A stretch of 64,000 bases of DNA from Nereocystis luetkeana (taxonomy: Eukaryota; Sar; Phaeophyceae; Laminariales; Laminariaceae): assembly GCA_031213475.1 (NCBI GenBank), contig JARUPZ010000024.1, forward strand, positions 8,869,324-8,933,323, in the 5' to 3' direction. The position numbers were made by a program, and so were the translations under genes. The notes under the pieces are model-generated. The model searched no databases and was not told the origin of the DNA. It saw only the letters and a list, made by a program, of their open reading frames with translations. Of the stretch, positions 22,270 to 35,000 are shown one piece after another. Position 1 is the stretch's first letter; the number at the start of each line of letters is the position of its first letter.

Positions 22270-22960
22270 TATTGTTATCGCCCTCGATGAAATTCGAGTA
22301 GGTTTAGCAGTCTGGGAGAAGGGATCTTTAGGGATGCTTTTTACTTGAAAAATGTGTAGCGTGGTTTGCACTTACTTCGGAATCGTCGTCCGCATCTGAG
22401 AAATTTCCTGGTTCGATGCAAACTCGGCGTAGCCGCGTTTATGGCGAGTTTTGGCCCGTTTCGGCTGCGGTTTGGGGTTAGGGTTAGGGTTAGGGTTAGG
22501 GTTACAGTCAGGGTTTGGGTTGGGTCTTCGTCCGTACCTTGATCCCAACAGGAACCAAAACACCTGAACAGCCTACCAACCTAAAGATCCCTTCTCCCAG
22601 ATTGTTAAAGGTCCTCTGAAATTCATTCGAGCGCTGTTCTTAGTTTGCTTGCCTTTTTCATTGTGAAGTTGCAGTTGGAGTTGATGCGAGTCGCGCTTCG
22701 CGCTCGCGCGCCTCATTGTTAAATACGGTTACTGTATTACGGGACAGATAGTACAGCAGTACGATAGCACGGTGGGAGCAGGAAGCCCCATTCCCCGACA
22801 GACATCAATAGGTCGTGGTTTGCCTGGTCCATACGGCGGTACTGTATATATATACGGGAAAGCACGTCGTCTGCCGATATCTGTATATCACAGGATGCCT
22901 CCCCTCCCCTCTAATAAAAACCCACCGCTCACGGCTCCGGTTCCTTCGACGATGGAAGCC
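22270..22960 (+). repeat. Dispersed repeat A, copy 2, split by a transposon
   Basis: The parts at 22270-22295 and 22617-22960 together match copy 1 at 6080-6500. The gap is exactly the transposon at 22296-22616, so copy 2 was the target of that insertion. Confidence 0.6.
22296..22616 (+). mobile_element. Telomere-repeat MITE, copy 1 (321 bp)
   Basis: Imperfect terminal inverted repeats run inward from GAG and share TCTGGGAGAAGGGATCTTTA. The 8-bp target duplication TGAAATTC is perfect (22288-22295 and 22617-22624). The middle holds about five TTAGGG units (22474-22504). No transposase is encoded. An 8-bp duplication fits the hAT, Merlin or P superfamilies. Other copies are at 55433 (inverted) and 57226. 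Confidence 0.85.
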
Positions 22961-23481
22961 GGAAGCCTGCCCGTCCCTACGTACGGAAAGACACTCACTC
23001 CTTATGCGAAGCATGCTATTATAACGTCATGTAGAGTCCAGGCGGTGGTGCATCAGTAGGTACAGCTTGCAAGAAATAATATTGAGCAGGTATTTTTTTC
23101 TGAAATAGGGGAGACGACTAATAAGCTAAAAAATTGAAATTAAATAAGCTATACAATAATGTGGAGACGCGTCGTTGCTTCATTCCCTGCTGTATCTCGA
23201 GGAGAAATCATCAAGACTAAAGTGGAGCAGCCTATATGCTGAATGGTCCCGGCATCAAAATAGACAGGATGGTTAATTACCTCCATTATTTTTTTAGAGA
23301 TCAGTTTATTTTCTGAATTCGGGGGACGAAACATACGACGGTAGCAAAGTGATCGACAGACGATTGGAGACAGAACATACACTTGTCATGTCTGTACCAC
23401 ACAGAGGATTGGAAAGTAAAAGCGAATCACTTTTCGTCTTGAAATTGATGCGAAATAGACTTTTTCGTGCTGCTAGTATTA

Positions 23482-23604
23482 TTACGGGAGACCATAGTAA
23501 ATAGGACTAAATTTTGTACCAGTGGTAAGTAAAAATAGCGAAATTATTTAATAAGTAAGTTTTTTTTACGGACCGTAGGTTTTATTTAATATGGTCCCCC
23601 GTAA
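23482..23604. mobile_element. Small palindromic MITE, copy 1 (123 bp)
   Basis: The ends TTACGGGAGACCATAGTAAA and its near-inverse at the right (TTTAATATGGTCCCCCGTAA) form terminal inverted repeats. A second copy with the same ends is at 58837-58954. No coding capacity; no clear target duplication was found. Confidence 0.6.
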
Positions 23605-23699
23605 GGGTAGTGATTATGCACCAACCAGACTCTTTCACAGCCTAATATTGAAAGGTTATGTTCTGTAGGGTACCTACAGAACCATTCCCGGGGTATTTA

Positions 23700-24075
23700 C
23701 CCGGGAAATACCTCACAGAGAACTTCTGTAAGTTCTGTAAGACCTTTATACCCGTACCCGGAACTTCTGTAAGTTATGTACGACCTTCATATCCGTACCC
23801 GGAACTTCTGTAAGTTCTGTACGCCCCGTCTCACAATACCCGGGGTACCGGTACAACGTTTTTGTACCTGCCCGGAACTTACTTCTGTTGGCTCTGTACG
23901 CCCGTGCCACAATACCCGGAACTTCTGTGAGTTCTGTAAGGGTTTTATACCCGTACCCTGAACTTCTGTAAGTTCTGTAAGACATCCATACCCGTACCCG
24001 GAACTTCTGTAATTTCTGTAAGACCTTCGGCACAATATCCGGGGTAAGGGGATACCCTCGGCACAATACCCGGGG
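23700..24075. repeat. Minisatellite C, array 1
   Basis: About seven irregular units of 40-60 bp carry the core GGAACTTCTGTAAGTTCTGT, followed by ACG/AGACC and a TACCCGTACC spacer. The core itself holds TTCTGT twice. Array 2 lies 1 kb downstream. Confidence 0.75.
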
Positions 24076-24688
24076 TACCGGTACAAATTAGGATGGCGTC
24101 GAGGAGCAAATATGTCGGGATGCAGGACTTTCAACCCTTGACAGACAGCAGCTTTGCCTTGACATGCCGTGACCGACACCAAACTACTAGGTTTTAGTGT
24201 GGAACACTTCTGCCCTACACCCTTGACAGCGCATGTTTGCCTTGCTTGACATGTCTCCCGACATAATAGTTGAGGAGTGACGTTATGAATTCTGACGTCA
24301 TGTCTCATCAGTGACATACCAAAAACGAGATAAATGACGAAATTACAGCTCGTATATACGTCGTATGTATATATACCAGGTATATATTAATAGTATATAC
24401 CCGGTTTGATGCATATAGAAATAATACAATAATATCATGACGAGCGCAAGTTATGATACGCACGTACGTACGTAGAGGTTTCGTTTCTTCACTCGTACAC
24501 TATGTACTATATTCTTATTTATTACCAGGTACCCCGGAGTATATATTAATAGTAGTGGGATGTACCGTACCAGTACTCATTCCACGCATGGCCGTAGTCG
24601 GGGGGGGGGGGGTGGTTCAAAACCGATTTTAATTTCTATTTGTTTTCGTCTATATAAAAAACCTGAAGCAACGCACGCTGATACACCG
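24076..24688. other. Spacer between the two minisatellite arrays
   Basis: Holds duplicated words around CCTTGACAG...TTTGCCTTG (about 24135 and 24220), ATATATACCAGGTATATA near 24370, and a remnant of family D ending in a G-run (about 24575-24613). No gene is seen until 24689. Confidence 0.45.
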
Positions 24689-24970
24689 ATGGTTGAGCGC
24701 GATTACAGTGCTCGCGGTAACCTCCTCGTGCCAAACCGGATTCGCATCGACACGTACTGGGTGGAGATGGTGATGTTCCTCGAGGCCAACTTCGAGCACA
24801 TCCCCGATTACGTGGCCATCCCCATGATCGCTGCGAAGGATATTCGGGCATGCCTCCCTACGCGGTTCACCGGGAAGGGCGCTGACTTGGTGGCGGCTGA
24901 AGCCGCCTTTGACTTGCTGAACAATCTTGCGGCATCGAGTACTCAAGATATGGGCATGGACGAGGGCTGA
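24689..24970 (+). CDS. Short orphan coding fragment (93 residues)
   Basis: The frame begins ATG GTT GAG and ends TGA. Codons are strongly biased to G or C in the third position, unlike the AT-rich surroundings, and the sequence is well balanced: a hydrophobic-aromatic stretch DTYWVEMVMFLEANF, then IPMIAAKDIRACLPTRFTG, then an Ala/Leu helix. I do not recognise the family. Upstream frame (24560-24688) is low in bias and includes a G-run, so this ATG is preferred. It may be the last exon of a gene, a retrocopy or a transposon gene piece; the minisatellite arrays on both sides argue for an inserted or captured fragment. Confidence 0.4.
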   Translation: MVERDYSARGNLLVPNRIRIDTYWVEMVMFLEANFEHIPDYVAIPMIAAKDIRACLPTRFTGKGADLVAAEAAFDLLNNLAASSTQDMGMDEG

Positions 24971-25104
24971 CGAAGTCTGGGTGGGGGGGGGCTGCTGTTC
25001 TTGCCGCAGCTGCACTACTGCTGTAGATTAGTATTAACCTGCTATTATTCGACAACCTAGATGGGGGGACTCAACACCGCTGTTTGTAATATTAGATTTT
25101 ACCA

Positions 25105-25690
25105 GGGCCACAATTAATTGGAACTTCTGTGAGTTCTGTACGCGCGGCCCACAGTCGGAATTCTGTGAGTTCTGTACGCCCGGGCCACAATCGGAGCTTT
25201 TAATTTTGTGAGTTCTGTACGTCTGCTTCACAATAAATACCCGGAACTTCTGTGAGTTTTGTACGCCCTTCCTTGTCACAATACCCGGAACTTCTGTGAG
25301 TTCTGTGCGACCTTCGTACCCGTACCCGGAACTTCTACAAGTTCTGTGCGACCGAGTCACAATACCCGGGGTACCGGTACAACAATTTCGTACCTGCCTG
25401 GAACTTCTGTGAGTTCTGTAAGGGTTTTATACCCGTGCCCGGAACTTCTGTGAGTTCTGTACGACCTTCATACCCGTACCCGGAACTTCTGTAAGTTCTG
25501 TACGCCCGGTTTCACAATAAATACCCGGGGTACCGGTACAACGTTTTTATACCTCTGACCGGAATTCCGTGAGTTCTGTACGCCCGGACCACAATAATAC
25601 CCGGAACTTCTGTGAGTTCTGTAAGGGTTTTGTACCCTAACCCGGAACTTCTGTAAGTTCTGCAAGACACCCATACCCTATAACCCTAAA
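25105..25690. repeat. Minisatellite C, array 2
   Basis: About twelve degenerate units with the core GGAACTTCTGTGAGTTCTGT and spacers such as TACCCGTACC or TTCACAATAAATACCCGGG. The right end runs into CCCTAA-like words (25675-25700). Confidence 0.75.
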
Positions 25691-25942
25691 TCCACAAACC
25701 CTACAGAACCTAACCTTGTAATTGTTATACTAGAAGAGTGGGAATGACGAAAGTGACAGATCTACGGTGGTGGCACACAGCAGCATTGATTGGTCTGCGG
25801 GGTTTCTTGAATGTATTGCGCTTGTACGCACGACGGTCACAGAGTAATCAACACTATACTATACTCGTGATCGTACTATAAATAATAGACACATTTAAGG
25901 CTACAAATTGAATATATGTACTCGTAGTAGTAACAAGTATGA

Positions 25943-25987
<45 letters not shown>

Positions 25988-25988
25988 G
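25943..25988. repeat. TAG microsatellite
   Basis: About fifteen uninterrupted TAG units; on the other strand it reads as a meaningless poly-Tyr frame. Confidence 0.9.
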
Positions 25989-26004
25989 CTCTCATCATAC
26001 TGCG

Positions 26005-26780
26005 CAAAGTATCACGAGCATCACAACATGAAAGCGAAGTAAAAAGTAAGATTGGCAAGATAGCTCTACCTTTGTGCTGCTGCAAGCCAACAGCGGGGAT
26101 ACTACAGAGTACCGAAAATAGTCACGAGGATCGCAACATGAAAGCGAAGAAAAAACAGCGGGGTTGCTATAGAGATGAAAGACCTGGACCAGTAGCTTAC
26201 CCAGCCCTGGAGAGATGAAACAACTCGATCACCAGTAGCTTACCGAGCCCTGCTTGACTTTTGTGCTGCTGCAAGCCAACAGCGGGGTTTCTATACTACA
26301 ATAAATAATACCGAAGTGTATGTCTCGAGGATCGCAACATGAAACGAACTAAAAGTTAGGATTGACAAGCTATCTCTGTACAAACAAACGCATTTTTTTA
26401 GTAGTAGTATGCAATTTTTTAATATTGGTAGTACTCGTAGATCATTTAGTTGTCGCACAAGAAGTAATCCACTCCTCCTGTTGTTGTAATGTAAAATACC
26501 TGTTTGTGCTACAGTAGTATGCGAAGTTGTTGTTGGCCAAATGAGAAATGAGGTGGATGCATGCTCTAGGGGGCAAAAAACGTGACTAAGTACTACCAGG
26601 TATGGAAATATCATGTGTCGTATAGGGGGTATATACCAGGTATAGGGTAGGCCTATGCTGATACCACAGGCTCTACTGCTATTATAGTATGCGAATGACG
26701 ACGCTTTGTTGGCCAATGGAAAACATTTTGTGGGTTGTTACACATTCGACAGATTGACATGTATTTTCAACTGGTGGGTT
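26005..26780. repeat. Diverged duplications with GATCGCAACATGAAAGCGAA
   Basis: The word ATCGCAACATGAAA recurs near 26018, 26128 and 26331, and CTGCTGCAAGCCAACAGCGGGG near 26078 and 26266. Parts return at 26810. This looks like an old tandem or nested repeat. No gene is seen. Confidence 0.5.
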
Positions 26781-26799
26781 ATTATTATTTGCGAATATT

Positions 26800-27590
26800 A
26801 TACCGAAACATAAGATGAGGATCGCAAACAAATAAAGGCGAAAAGTAGAAAGTAGCCCACTGCTGCCGGCGGCGTCCTACGGTATCTTCCCAAACCTAAA
26901 AAAAAAACACGTTTTTTGCCTTTCGCTGCTGTAATAAAAGACCTGCGACAGAAACGTAGAAAGTAGCCCACAGTGACTGCTGCCGGCGGCATCCTACGGT
27001 ATCTTCCCAAACCTGAAAAAAAAAAACACATTTTTTGCCTTTCGCTGCTGTAAAAGACCTACGACAGTATGCATTTTTTTTGCCATTCGAGACGGATACA
27101 GCACTACAGTAGTACTCGTAGATAATTTTGCTGTGGCACAAGAAGTAACCCACTCCTGTTACTGTAAAATACCTGCTATAGTGTGCGAAGGGAAACGCGA
27201 AGCAAATACCAAAAAAGTATTATTTCAGCTCGTGCGACGGTACACGACAGACGCTCGATCTCAACAGAGACTCAGCCTACGGGCAACCCCCGCGGGGGGG
27301 GGCAAGATCAACTAGTATAGATGACGGGCTCGAAGAAATGAGGTGGATGCATGCTCTAGGGGGCAAGAGCTTGCCGGCGGCGTCCTACGGTATCCTCCCA
27401 GACCTGAAAACCCCCCCCATTTTTTGCCATTCGACACGTTTGTTTGTTGTACTGTTAAAGACCTGCTCGTGCGACGATAGACGATAGACGATAGACGTTT
27501 GTTGTACAGTAACTGCAAACTACCTGCTCGTGCGACGATAGACGATAGACGCTCGATCTCGACGGAGACTCAGCCCACGAGCGCGGCGCT
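26800..27590. repeat. Repeat family G (local tandem copies)
   Basis: CTGCCGGCGGCGTCCTACGG, then TCTTCCCAAACCTGAAAAAA and TTTTTTGCC, recurs at about 26865, 26985 and 27370, with a further copy at about 49970. The word GAGGTGGATGCATGCTCTAG precedes it at 26550, 27340 and 49935. Frames here (for example the short Gly/Arg/Tyr frames on the - strand) follow the repeat. Confidence 0.55.
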
Positions 27591-27654
27591 CATCCTCTCT
27601 TGCTACGCGAGTCACGCATGGCGTTTGCAGGAAATCATACGCATATCGGACAGG

Positions 27655-27855
27655 CAATGATCTACGGTAGGTCATCTAGTTCCTCGCCTGCCGTTGTGAC
27701 AGGCTGTGGAGGATCTGTACAGCATAGCGCAGATCCAATCTGGGGAACATGTGTTAGATCGTGCAGACTATATGTCTCTCACTCGGCAACATGAACTAGG
27801 TCCTACAGATAGATTAATCTGCCCCGACAGATCTAGATCATCAATTGAAAACCGA
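27655..27855 (+). repeat. Repeat family E, copy 2
   Basis: Carries ATGATCTACGGTAGGTCATC, CTCGCCTGCCGTTGTGA, GGATCTGTAC and CAGATCCAATCTGGGGAAC, matching the family order. It is the only copy clearly outside an intron. Confidence 0.5.
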
Positions 27856-28149
27856 TGATCTTTCCGACGTGTGAAACCATGTAACGGGGGCGAACACGGC
27901 GCGTGTCGTACTACACCCAAACGCAGCGCCAGCCAAACGCAGCGCACGGTTGTTCAGCGGGAACCAGTGCCAAGGTTCGGCGGGCCAAGTCATTCGTTGC
28001 TCCAGCGACATCGACACCCACGACGCTAGACTAGCTGCGACCGAGTGCATATATACTGTCAACTTGCGCCGGCAAACCATCAGTGTATACGAAGTACAGT
28101 TAAAAAAGTGACCCATCGAATCTGACGAGTTCTCTCAAATATGGCATGG

Positions 28150-28700
28150 ACACGATACAGTTTTTTTTCTCCTTTACTTCCCAGCTCAATTCGTGGGGGA
28201 TTTTCATCCTCAGCGACCTTCGGAATAGGTTATGCTTACAGGTGTCGTCGTCGCCCCCCCCCCCCCTCCCTGGTAGTGACCACAGCAGAAATAAAAATAG
28301 TCAATTTGACGCTGATATCCACATGCGAGAAAGTCCGCCTCACAAGCGGTTCTTAGTAGGATACAGCTTACCCTTCACGCGAACCCTTCATGCGACTCGC
28401 TCAACACCGCATGGCGCTTCACGCTTGGTGCCTTCGCGCTTGGTGCAAGCAATGTCTGCCTGGTCGGTGAAAATCCGACGTGCTCGGTCCCGGCATTGCA
28501 AGGTGAGAGGGGCTATCGCACCATTACGGCCATGCATGACATTAAAACACCCCCCCGGCACTCGCCTTCCTCTCTTATCGCGTACAGGCTTTATTCAGCC
28601 TTCCCACTCGTCGTCGATCTTCATCGAAATTTGCCGACCGCGCGCCCTCGCACGTTCAGCAACGGAAGACGGCTAACACAAAAACGGGGCAACAAAAAAG
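28150..28700. repeat. Repeat family L, copy 1, split by element D4
   Basis: The flanks GGGGGATTTTCATCCTCAGC...GCTTACAGGTGTC (left) and CTCTTATCGCG...CAGCCTTCCCACTCGTCG (right) match one continuous stretch at 32870-33080, so the D4 insertion split this copy. Confidence 0.5.
28249..28562 (+). repeat. Repeat family D, short form, copy D4
   Basis: Begins with a C-tract, then TGGTAGTGACCACAGCAGAA. It carries CGGTTCTTAGTAGGATACAG and CAAGCAATGTCTGCCTGGTC and ends at a second C-tract (ACACCCCCCC). It sits inside a copy of repeat L, whose intact version is at 32870-33080. Confidence 0.55.
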
Positions 28701-29099
28701 GTTCCGCTCATCACTTCATTGAAACCTCACCAAGCGGCACAAGTACCAGGAGACACAACACACCCAGGAAAGGAGGGGAGGGTTGTCGCTCCGCCTCCAA
28801 GGCTGCCTCTCTTTTGTCGGGTAACTTATGTCGCGATAAGACTTACTGCTCATGGCTGCTACGATATGGTAGCACCCAATGTTTCTGGGGCTCATCAGTT
28901 GAGGATCTCCATACTATTAGTGAGTCAAAACTGAATTTTTAGAAGACAGGTTGGCTTAACCCCACGAAAAAGACCATACCCTGTAATGCCGAGTAGTACC
29001 TCAGATGAGGAGCTTCATCCGTCAGATATACTTGCCTTACAAGGCAAAAAAGTGCTACTCCTACCATAGCACGCGTCTGTTGTCGAAATATCAGATATG

Positions 29100-32000
29100 T
29101 CATGACATGAAGACCACCGTCTTATTGCCCTCTACGAGCACCGCATTCGCGAGATGCCAGCGCACCGCACGCGCTAGGACCAGTCTCTCGAGATCTCGCC
29201 CCTTCCGAATCATGTCAGCCACCGAGTCGCTGTGACTAATCCTCGTCACATCCTGCACACACAAAACAATGAACAAGTTTGAGTCGTGGCACGAACAGAA
29301 CGGAGTGAAGATGCAGCAGAACGAAAAACACCAGGTACTAACAAAACATAAGGTGTGCATACCATGGATGCGTGCCAGGTATTATTTGGTTGCAAGTGAT
29401 ACGGGAGGGTATACCACGGCTCGTTACTCGTAGTAGAGTTCCCTCGCGTCCTGGTACTGCGCCTACCCTTTTGCACTTGTTTTCTTCCGTCGAGACGCTT
29501 TTTTTGCTCAACCTGTTCATTAGGACCACCGGTAAGATTCCTGCGAAATGGGCCAATGTGAGAACATCAGTGAAGGTGCAGTTAATGCTGTACCTGGTAC
29601 TTAATATGTACCTGGTAACCCTTTTATCACAGCACACTTGTCCCAGACTAATTCCAGATAGTTTCCCCTAAAACAAACGTGGGGAAAGTTCTAAAAGGGT
29701 CAAGCGAAGTCAAACTCCGGGCATGGTGCTACGTCATTGGAATTATTGACGTAGTTTCGCCGATCCCCCATCTTCAAGCAATAACCCGCACATTACGTGG
29801 AGACACAAAAGTGCAGCTACAAACGTGAATGGCAGCACCACTGTGCCGAGCTTGGAAGAAAAATTACCCGTACTCGTATGTATATTCCGAACAACATTCG
29901 GCAGGCAGAGCAGGAGGAGAGGCGCCGGCCAGCACTAAAACGAAAGACGGAAGAGAGCAGGAGCAATGTTGACAATGATTTGGTGTTGCTAACCATTCAA
30001 TGGCCGACGGTTGTACCGGTATATCATCAACTACAGAAATGTCTCGAACTTCAGATGACTCGTTTTATTGGAAGAACTTTTTTGTTGCATCGCATCACCT
30101 CCTATTTCTTTGTACCGCAGCAGCATAAAAGAGTCAAAAACAAAACACGCACAAAAAAAAACCAGGTGATGCCAAACACAAGCCTCAGAATGAGTGGATC
30201 TTTCGGGCACCAGGCCTGTAACAACAATGCTGCGCACGACAAAACCGGCGACATCAGCAAAGCAATATCAAGGACGGGGTCCGACGGTGCGTTTATCGCG
30301 CAGGCACAAGTCGGAGCTGTTCGCCAAGGAAAATGCGGTGCGATTGTATACACGAACAGTAAGAAAGACCGCTTGCCCCCTATGACATAACACACAGTCC
30401 CGTTTCTGGGGCAAATCACTTAGAAATAGACGCAGGCATACTGGTGCTTACACTGCAGTACTAAATGGGTGAATGCCATGAACAACCTGCAGAATCGTCA
30501 CCCGTAGGACCGGCCATAAAGCTAGAGGCTCCGATCACATTCGCCGGACAATATCAACAACTCGAAACCCTCTAAAATATCGAATTGTTATGTATCCATG
30601 CCACGTTGGGGGCGGGGGGGGGGGGACTCATTTGTTGCTTGCGTTAGCCACTGACTATTACCCCTTTCGAGACGGAGAATCGTTCCTACTCCCCACAGCG
30701 ACATCTCCGGCGGTTGGGCGCTCATTACGTTGTTCCCATATGCAACATATTTGTGTTTCTCCTCGTGCGAAGTAGGGGGCGGGGGTATATACCTAAGTTT
30801 ATCAGGATTATCACACACGGAGATATCTACCTCACTCAAAAACCCGTATGCATAATGTTGTCCGAGTAAGAGACGAACGGTCCCGGTGGCTACTGCGCAG
30901 ATCGCAAACAGAATTATACCGCGCAAACGGTATTGGAAATGCATCGGGCAGTACCTCAGAAACATTTAGCAAATACCGAAAGTAAGTACCCCCTGTACGA
31001 TGAGGTTACTCTACCGGTCTCATGCAAACATATATACCGGACGGAGAACCAGATATAAAACGCTCTACAGTTTCTTTTTTTTTGTTTTTTGCATTTTCGC
31101 GTTCTTGTCTTTGTTTGGTACAAATCGCGAGAGGGCGTCGACCTAACCCAGCCCTAGCCGCAGCCCCGACCCTAAACCAGGCCAAGGCTTGGGCTATATG
31201 ACCGGAGCGCGGCTTCGCCGCGCTTTTTGGATACCTGAAAAAACATGCAGACCACCTGAAAAATCGTAATATGTTTCGGGTTCTTTGTTGACAAAATTAA
31301 AAAAAAAAAACAGTTGTGAGATCGAGGAGTTCGTCGAAACTCATATTTGCGAGCTGCATGTGATACTTCGATTCCGCGTACTACCGTTATCCGAAATGTT
31401 ATGTGTGCCAAGAACTCGGTGACGTCTACTATAAATAGCTGGCTACCGTAGCACCAGTACGAAACGTTTGGCCCAACTGCACCCCCTCTACTGCACTGTA
31501 GATGCCTCTACTATCGCACTGTAGAGGCCTTCACCGCACTGTAGAGGCCTAGGCCGCACTGTAGAGGCATTGTTCAGTGTGACATACGTAGAATGCCGCC
31601 TTTCTCGACGGGCAGCGAGCGGAGTTGGCTGGTCGACAAAACATACCAGGCACCAGGTACCAGGCACTGGTATATCGTAGTGCAACACATGGTATATCAT
31701 GCCGCTTTTCTTGACAGGCAGCGAGCGGAATTGGCGGGTCGAAAAATCTACCAGGTACTGGTATATCGTAGCGAGAAATATAAATATGTCATGCTGCCTT
31801 GCTTAACGGCGCAGTGAGAGGGGTTCGCTGGTCGATCGCGCTCGCCATACAGTCCAGTGACAAAGTGCCTGTACGAGCCGCGCTATATACGGTGGGGATC
31901 GCGGCCCAAACGTTTCAACCATTGCACCATCGCAACTGACGAGTTACCCAATGCCTCTACAGTGTCTCCATGGTGCCGGTAACTCTTTATAGTGCAGTTT

Positions 32001-35000
32001 TGTAGCAATATGTATCGTGTGTTTTAGCCCATGAGATTGTGTATCACACCGAGCGTGGCTTAAGCTTCTTCTCAAAGTCGGTTGTTGCGCGAGTTGAGGT
32101 ATAGAGCTCTTAGACTAAAACCAAGTGACGTGCTACCCCGACTTATACTAGCATCAAGTAATATAACACGATAACCGTTCTGACCTGTTCGATGATAGGA
32201 CCCGCATCCAAATCGGTCGTGGCGTAGTGCGCCGTTGCGCCAATGATCTTCACTCCGCGAGCGTGCGCCTTGTGGTACGGCTTAGCTCCCATGAAGGCGG
32301 GCAGGAAGCTGCACACAGCGGAATCAGGATTCGCAGCATTTTCCACGGGTAGCAAAAAACGGCGAAATCGCCCAAGATAAAGCCGGAGAACATCAACCGA
32401 GTGGGGAGGGGGAGGGGGAGGGGGAGGGGGGGGGGGGGGGGAGGGGCGAGGAATTCGTTAAGCAGCAGCAGGGGAGTACGCTCAACTGACCTTTTTGTTT
32501 TTCATCCAAGTTACTATCTTCGCCCTATTTTTCTCCTTCCCTCCTAGTGACTCAGATCTGGGATCACATAGTAGGCTCTTCTCCCGCCGCACCCCATTAC
32601 GGTACACGCCTTGCCGTTTCATCGCTAAAATTATTAAGCACTTTTCCTCGTGGACTCGCGTCAATTTTTGCTGTAACTGTTCAAGCTCAACGCTCCCGAT
32701 AAGACACGTCATAACTTCTCCAGCACAGCATTTCCACGAATAGAGGCCAGAAATGCCCGACAACGTGACACAAAATAAATAAAAAACATGGCTCAGAGCA
32801 GGTTACGAGCATCCTGCGCCTTCTTCCAATGGTGTACCAAGCGCTCCTTTGCGGCGACTGGTCCTAAGCATTTTTTTTTAATCGTCACTTCTACTTTCCA
32901 GCCTAGCTCGTAGGAGGTTTTGCCCTCAGCGATCTTCTGGACAAACCGTGGTTACAGGTGTCATCCCTTCTCGCCTCTGTATTTTGTCGCGCATAGGGTT
33001 TTCAGCATTCCCACTGCTCGTCGGTTTTCATCGAATTAAGCTATAACTCACGCTCTCGCGCTTTCCGCTTATCTTTTTTTTTATGCAAGAAAAAACCCCT
33101 ACGAGCATGCACTCGGTGAGACTTGAACCCACGAAATTGATCTTGATAGGCACGCGGACCACCTACCAAGCCATCGGGGACGAAGCAAAACAAGCGCGTA
33201 ACTATACACCAGGTATACCCAGCGGAGCTTGGCAATCACCATGCGCGCGAAGATTCAAAAGCTGCACGCGAGCTCTAATCGAAATATGGACGAACAAATC
33301 TTCTGGCATTTGTCGAGGGCAACACAAAAAATAAAAAACAACTTGAAAAAATATGCTGATAAATAAGAATGAATGAAATAAGAATTAGCGGAGTTGCGGC
33401 CGCTCCAAGGAAGGCACCCTCATGTTACCACCGATGTGGTCACGACTTCGCGAGGCTTCGTCAAAATAACCGGCCTCGTCAGGAGAACGCCCTCAACGGT
33501 ATTCAGCGGGAAAATATCAATTCCAACGGCTCTTTACGCTACGTTCATGTAGATTGCAAGTATGACGTAAAGTAGACGCTACACGAGCCCTGCATAGTGC
33601 ACACTGTACACACCTGTGGTGGATGTTGATGGTGTACTTCCAGTGCTTGTCGCAGAAGTCCTTGGTTAGGATCTGCATGTATCTTGCCAGGACAATCAGG
33701 TCGATCGATTCCCGCTCAAGGATCTCCTCAATCTGTTCATCAAAAGACACGAAAGGCGAAACGCTATTAAATATACGTACTCAAGGGTCTCCCCGATGTG
33801 ATGATTATAAACAAGGCACGAAAGGCATAATGTTGTCAGGTAATTGTACTCAAATATCTCCTCGGTCTGTCGATCAAAAGGGGCGAACGGCATAATACTG
33901 CCGTTGGTAGGGACTCAACGGACCCACGGAACGAAAACATAACAGAACGATTTCCCCCGAGTTACGTGTCGAACTTTCTGCGAAACGACAAAACAAGGTG
34001 CTGATGATGGCCTTTTCCCACCTCTCAGACAGAGATCTACAGAGAGATGATCTACAGTAGCTCCTCGCCTGCCGTTGTGAGAGGTTGGCCAGAATCTACA
34101 CATAATACTACAGATCCACCCCAGAAAATATTTGCTAGATCATGCGAATTATGCGGGGTTCACCCGGCAAAATGAGCTAGATCATTCAGCTCAACCAGAT
34201 CATAAATATATCTGCCCTGAAAGATCAAGATAGTGAAATGTGTGGATGATCTATCTGATCTGCTTGATTTATCTGACCTGTTCGAGCTGTGCAGGTTTCC
34301 GACACGCGCCTGTAGCGTGGTGCGAAAAGGTGAATCATTCCACGCGTCACGGGGATGCCGAATAGATAGATAGGGAATCGACGGATAGATGAACCCAAAG
34401 CTCGGGTTCCTACACGGCATTTTAGCGGACATGCGTTGTCTTTGCTTTATCGTCGCCAACCGCGCCTTTCTGGTATTGCACCATATCCCCAGGCGTTACC
34501 GTCGATAATCTCAACACAACACGAGGCGCCATCGCTCAAGAAATACAGCATCGAGAGAGAGAAACGCAGCAAAACGAGGAGAGCAAGGCAACAGCGAAGA
34601 TTGCCCCTTCATGTACCGCCGCAGCTTTGATTGAAATTGTTTTTCTATTTTCTTTTTCTATTTCTCCGGCTGATTAGCGGTGGGAATGAATTAAGCTCGC
34701 CAACTCCCACACCTGCGCCGTGTGTCAACTTAGCTCGGTTTTAGAAGACAAAACGGTGGTGCAATGAGCTACCACAGTAGCCACTACAGTATAGACAATG
34801 TGACTCCGAAAAAAGTGTTGTTGCTTGTTCTACTACTGCACCTGGATTTCTTGCACTCGCTTTCCCCCTTCCTCCTTGGAAGGGATCGGCAGGTGACGGA
34901 ACGGGACACCGAACATGTCTGCCACTGTCCTGAGGCCAGGGAAATGCATGCAACAGCCGAGGAATCATGCAGAGTCTAGAAAACATTTTTACAACACCCG

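Noticed and set aside
22474..22504. Old chromosome end or fusion point from TTAGGG repeats
   Set aside because: The tract lies inside a transposon with inverted ends and an 8-bp target duplication, which explains it.
29797..30390. 197-codon + frame inside purU intron 8
   Set aside because: AT-rich codons without bias, no domain, and a frame of this length is expected about once by chance in such a window.
33095..33185. tRNA gene on the - strand
   Set aside because: A T-arm (GTGGG-TTCAAGT-CTCAC) and an A-box-like word are present, but the acceptor and anticodon stems do not pair; at most a tRNA-derived relic.
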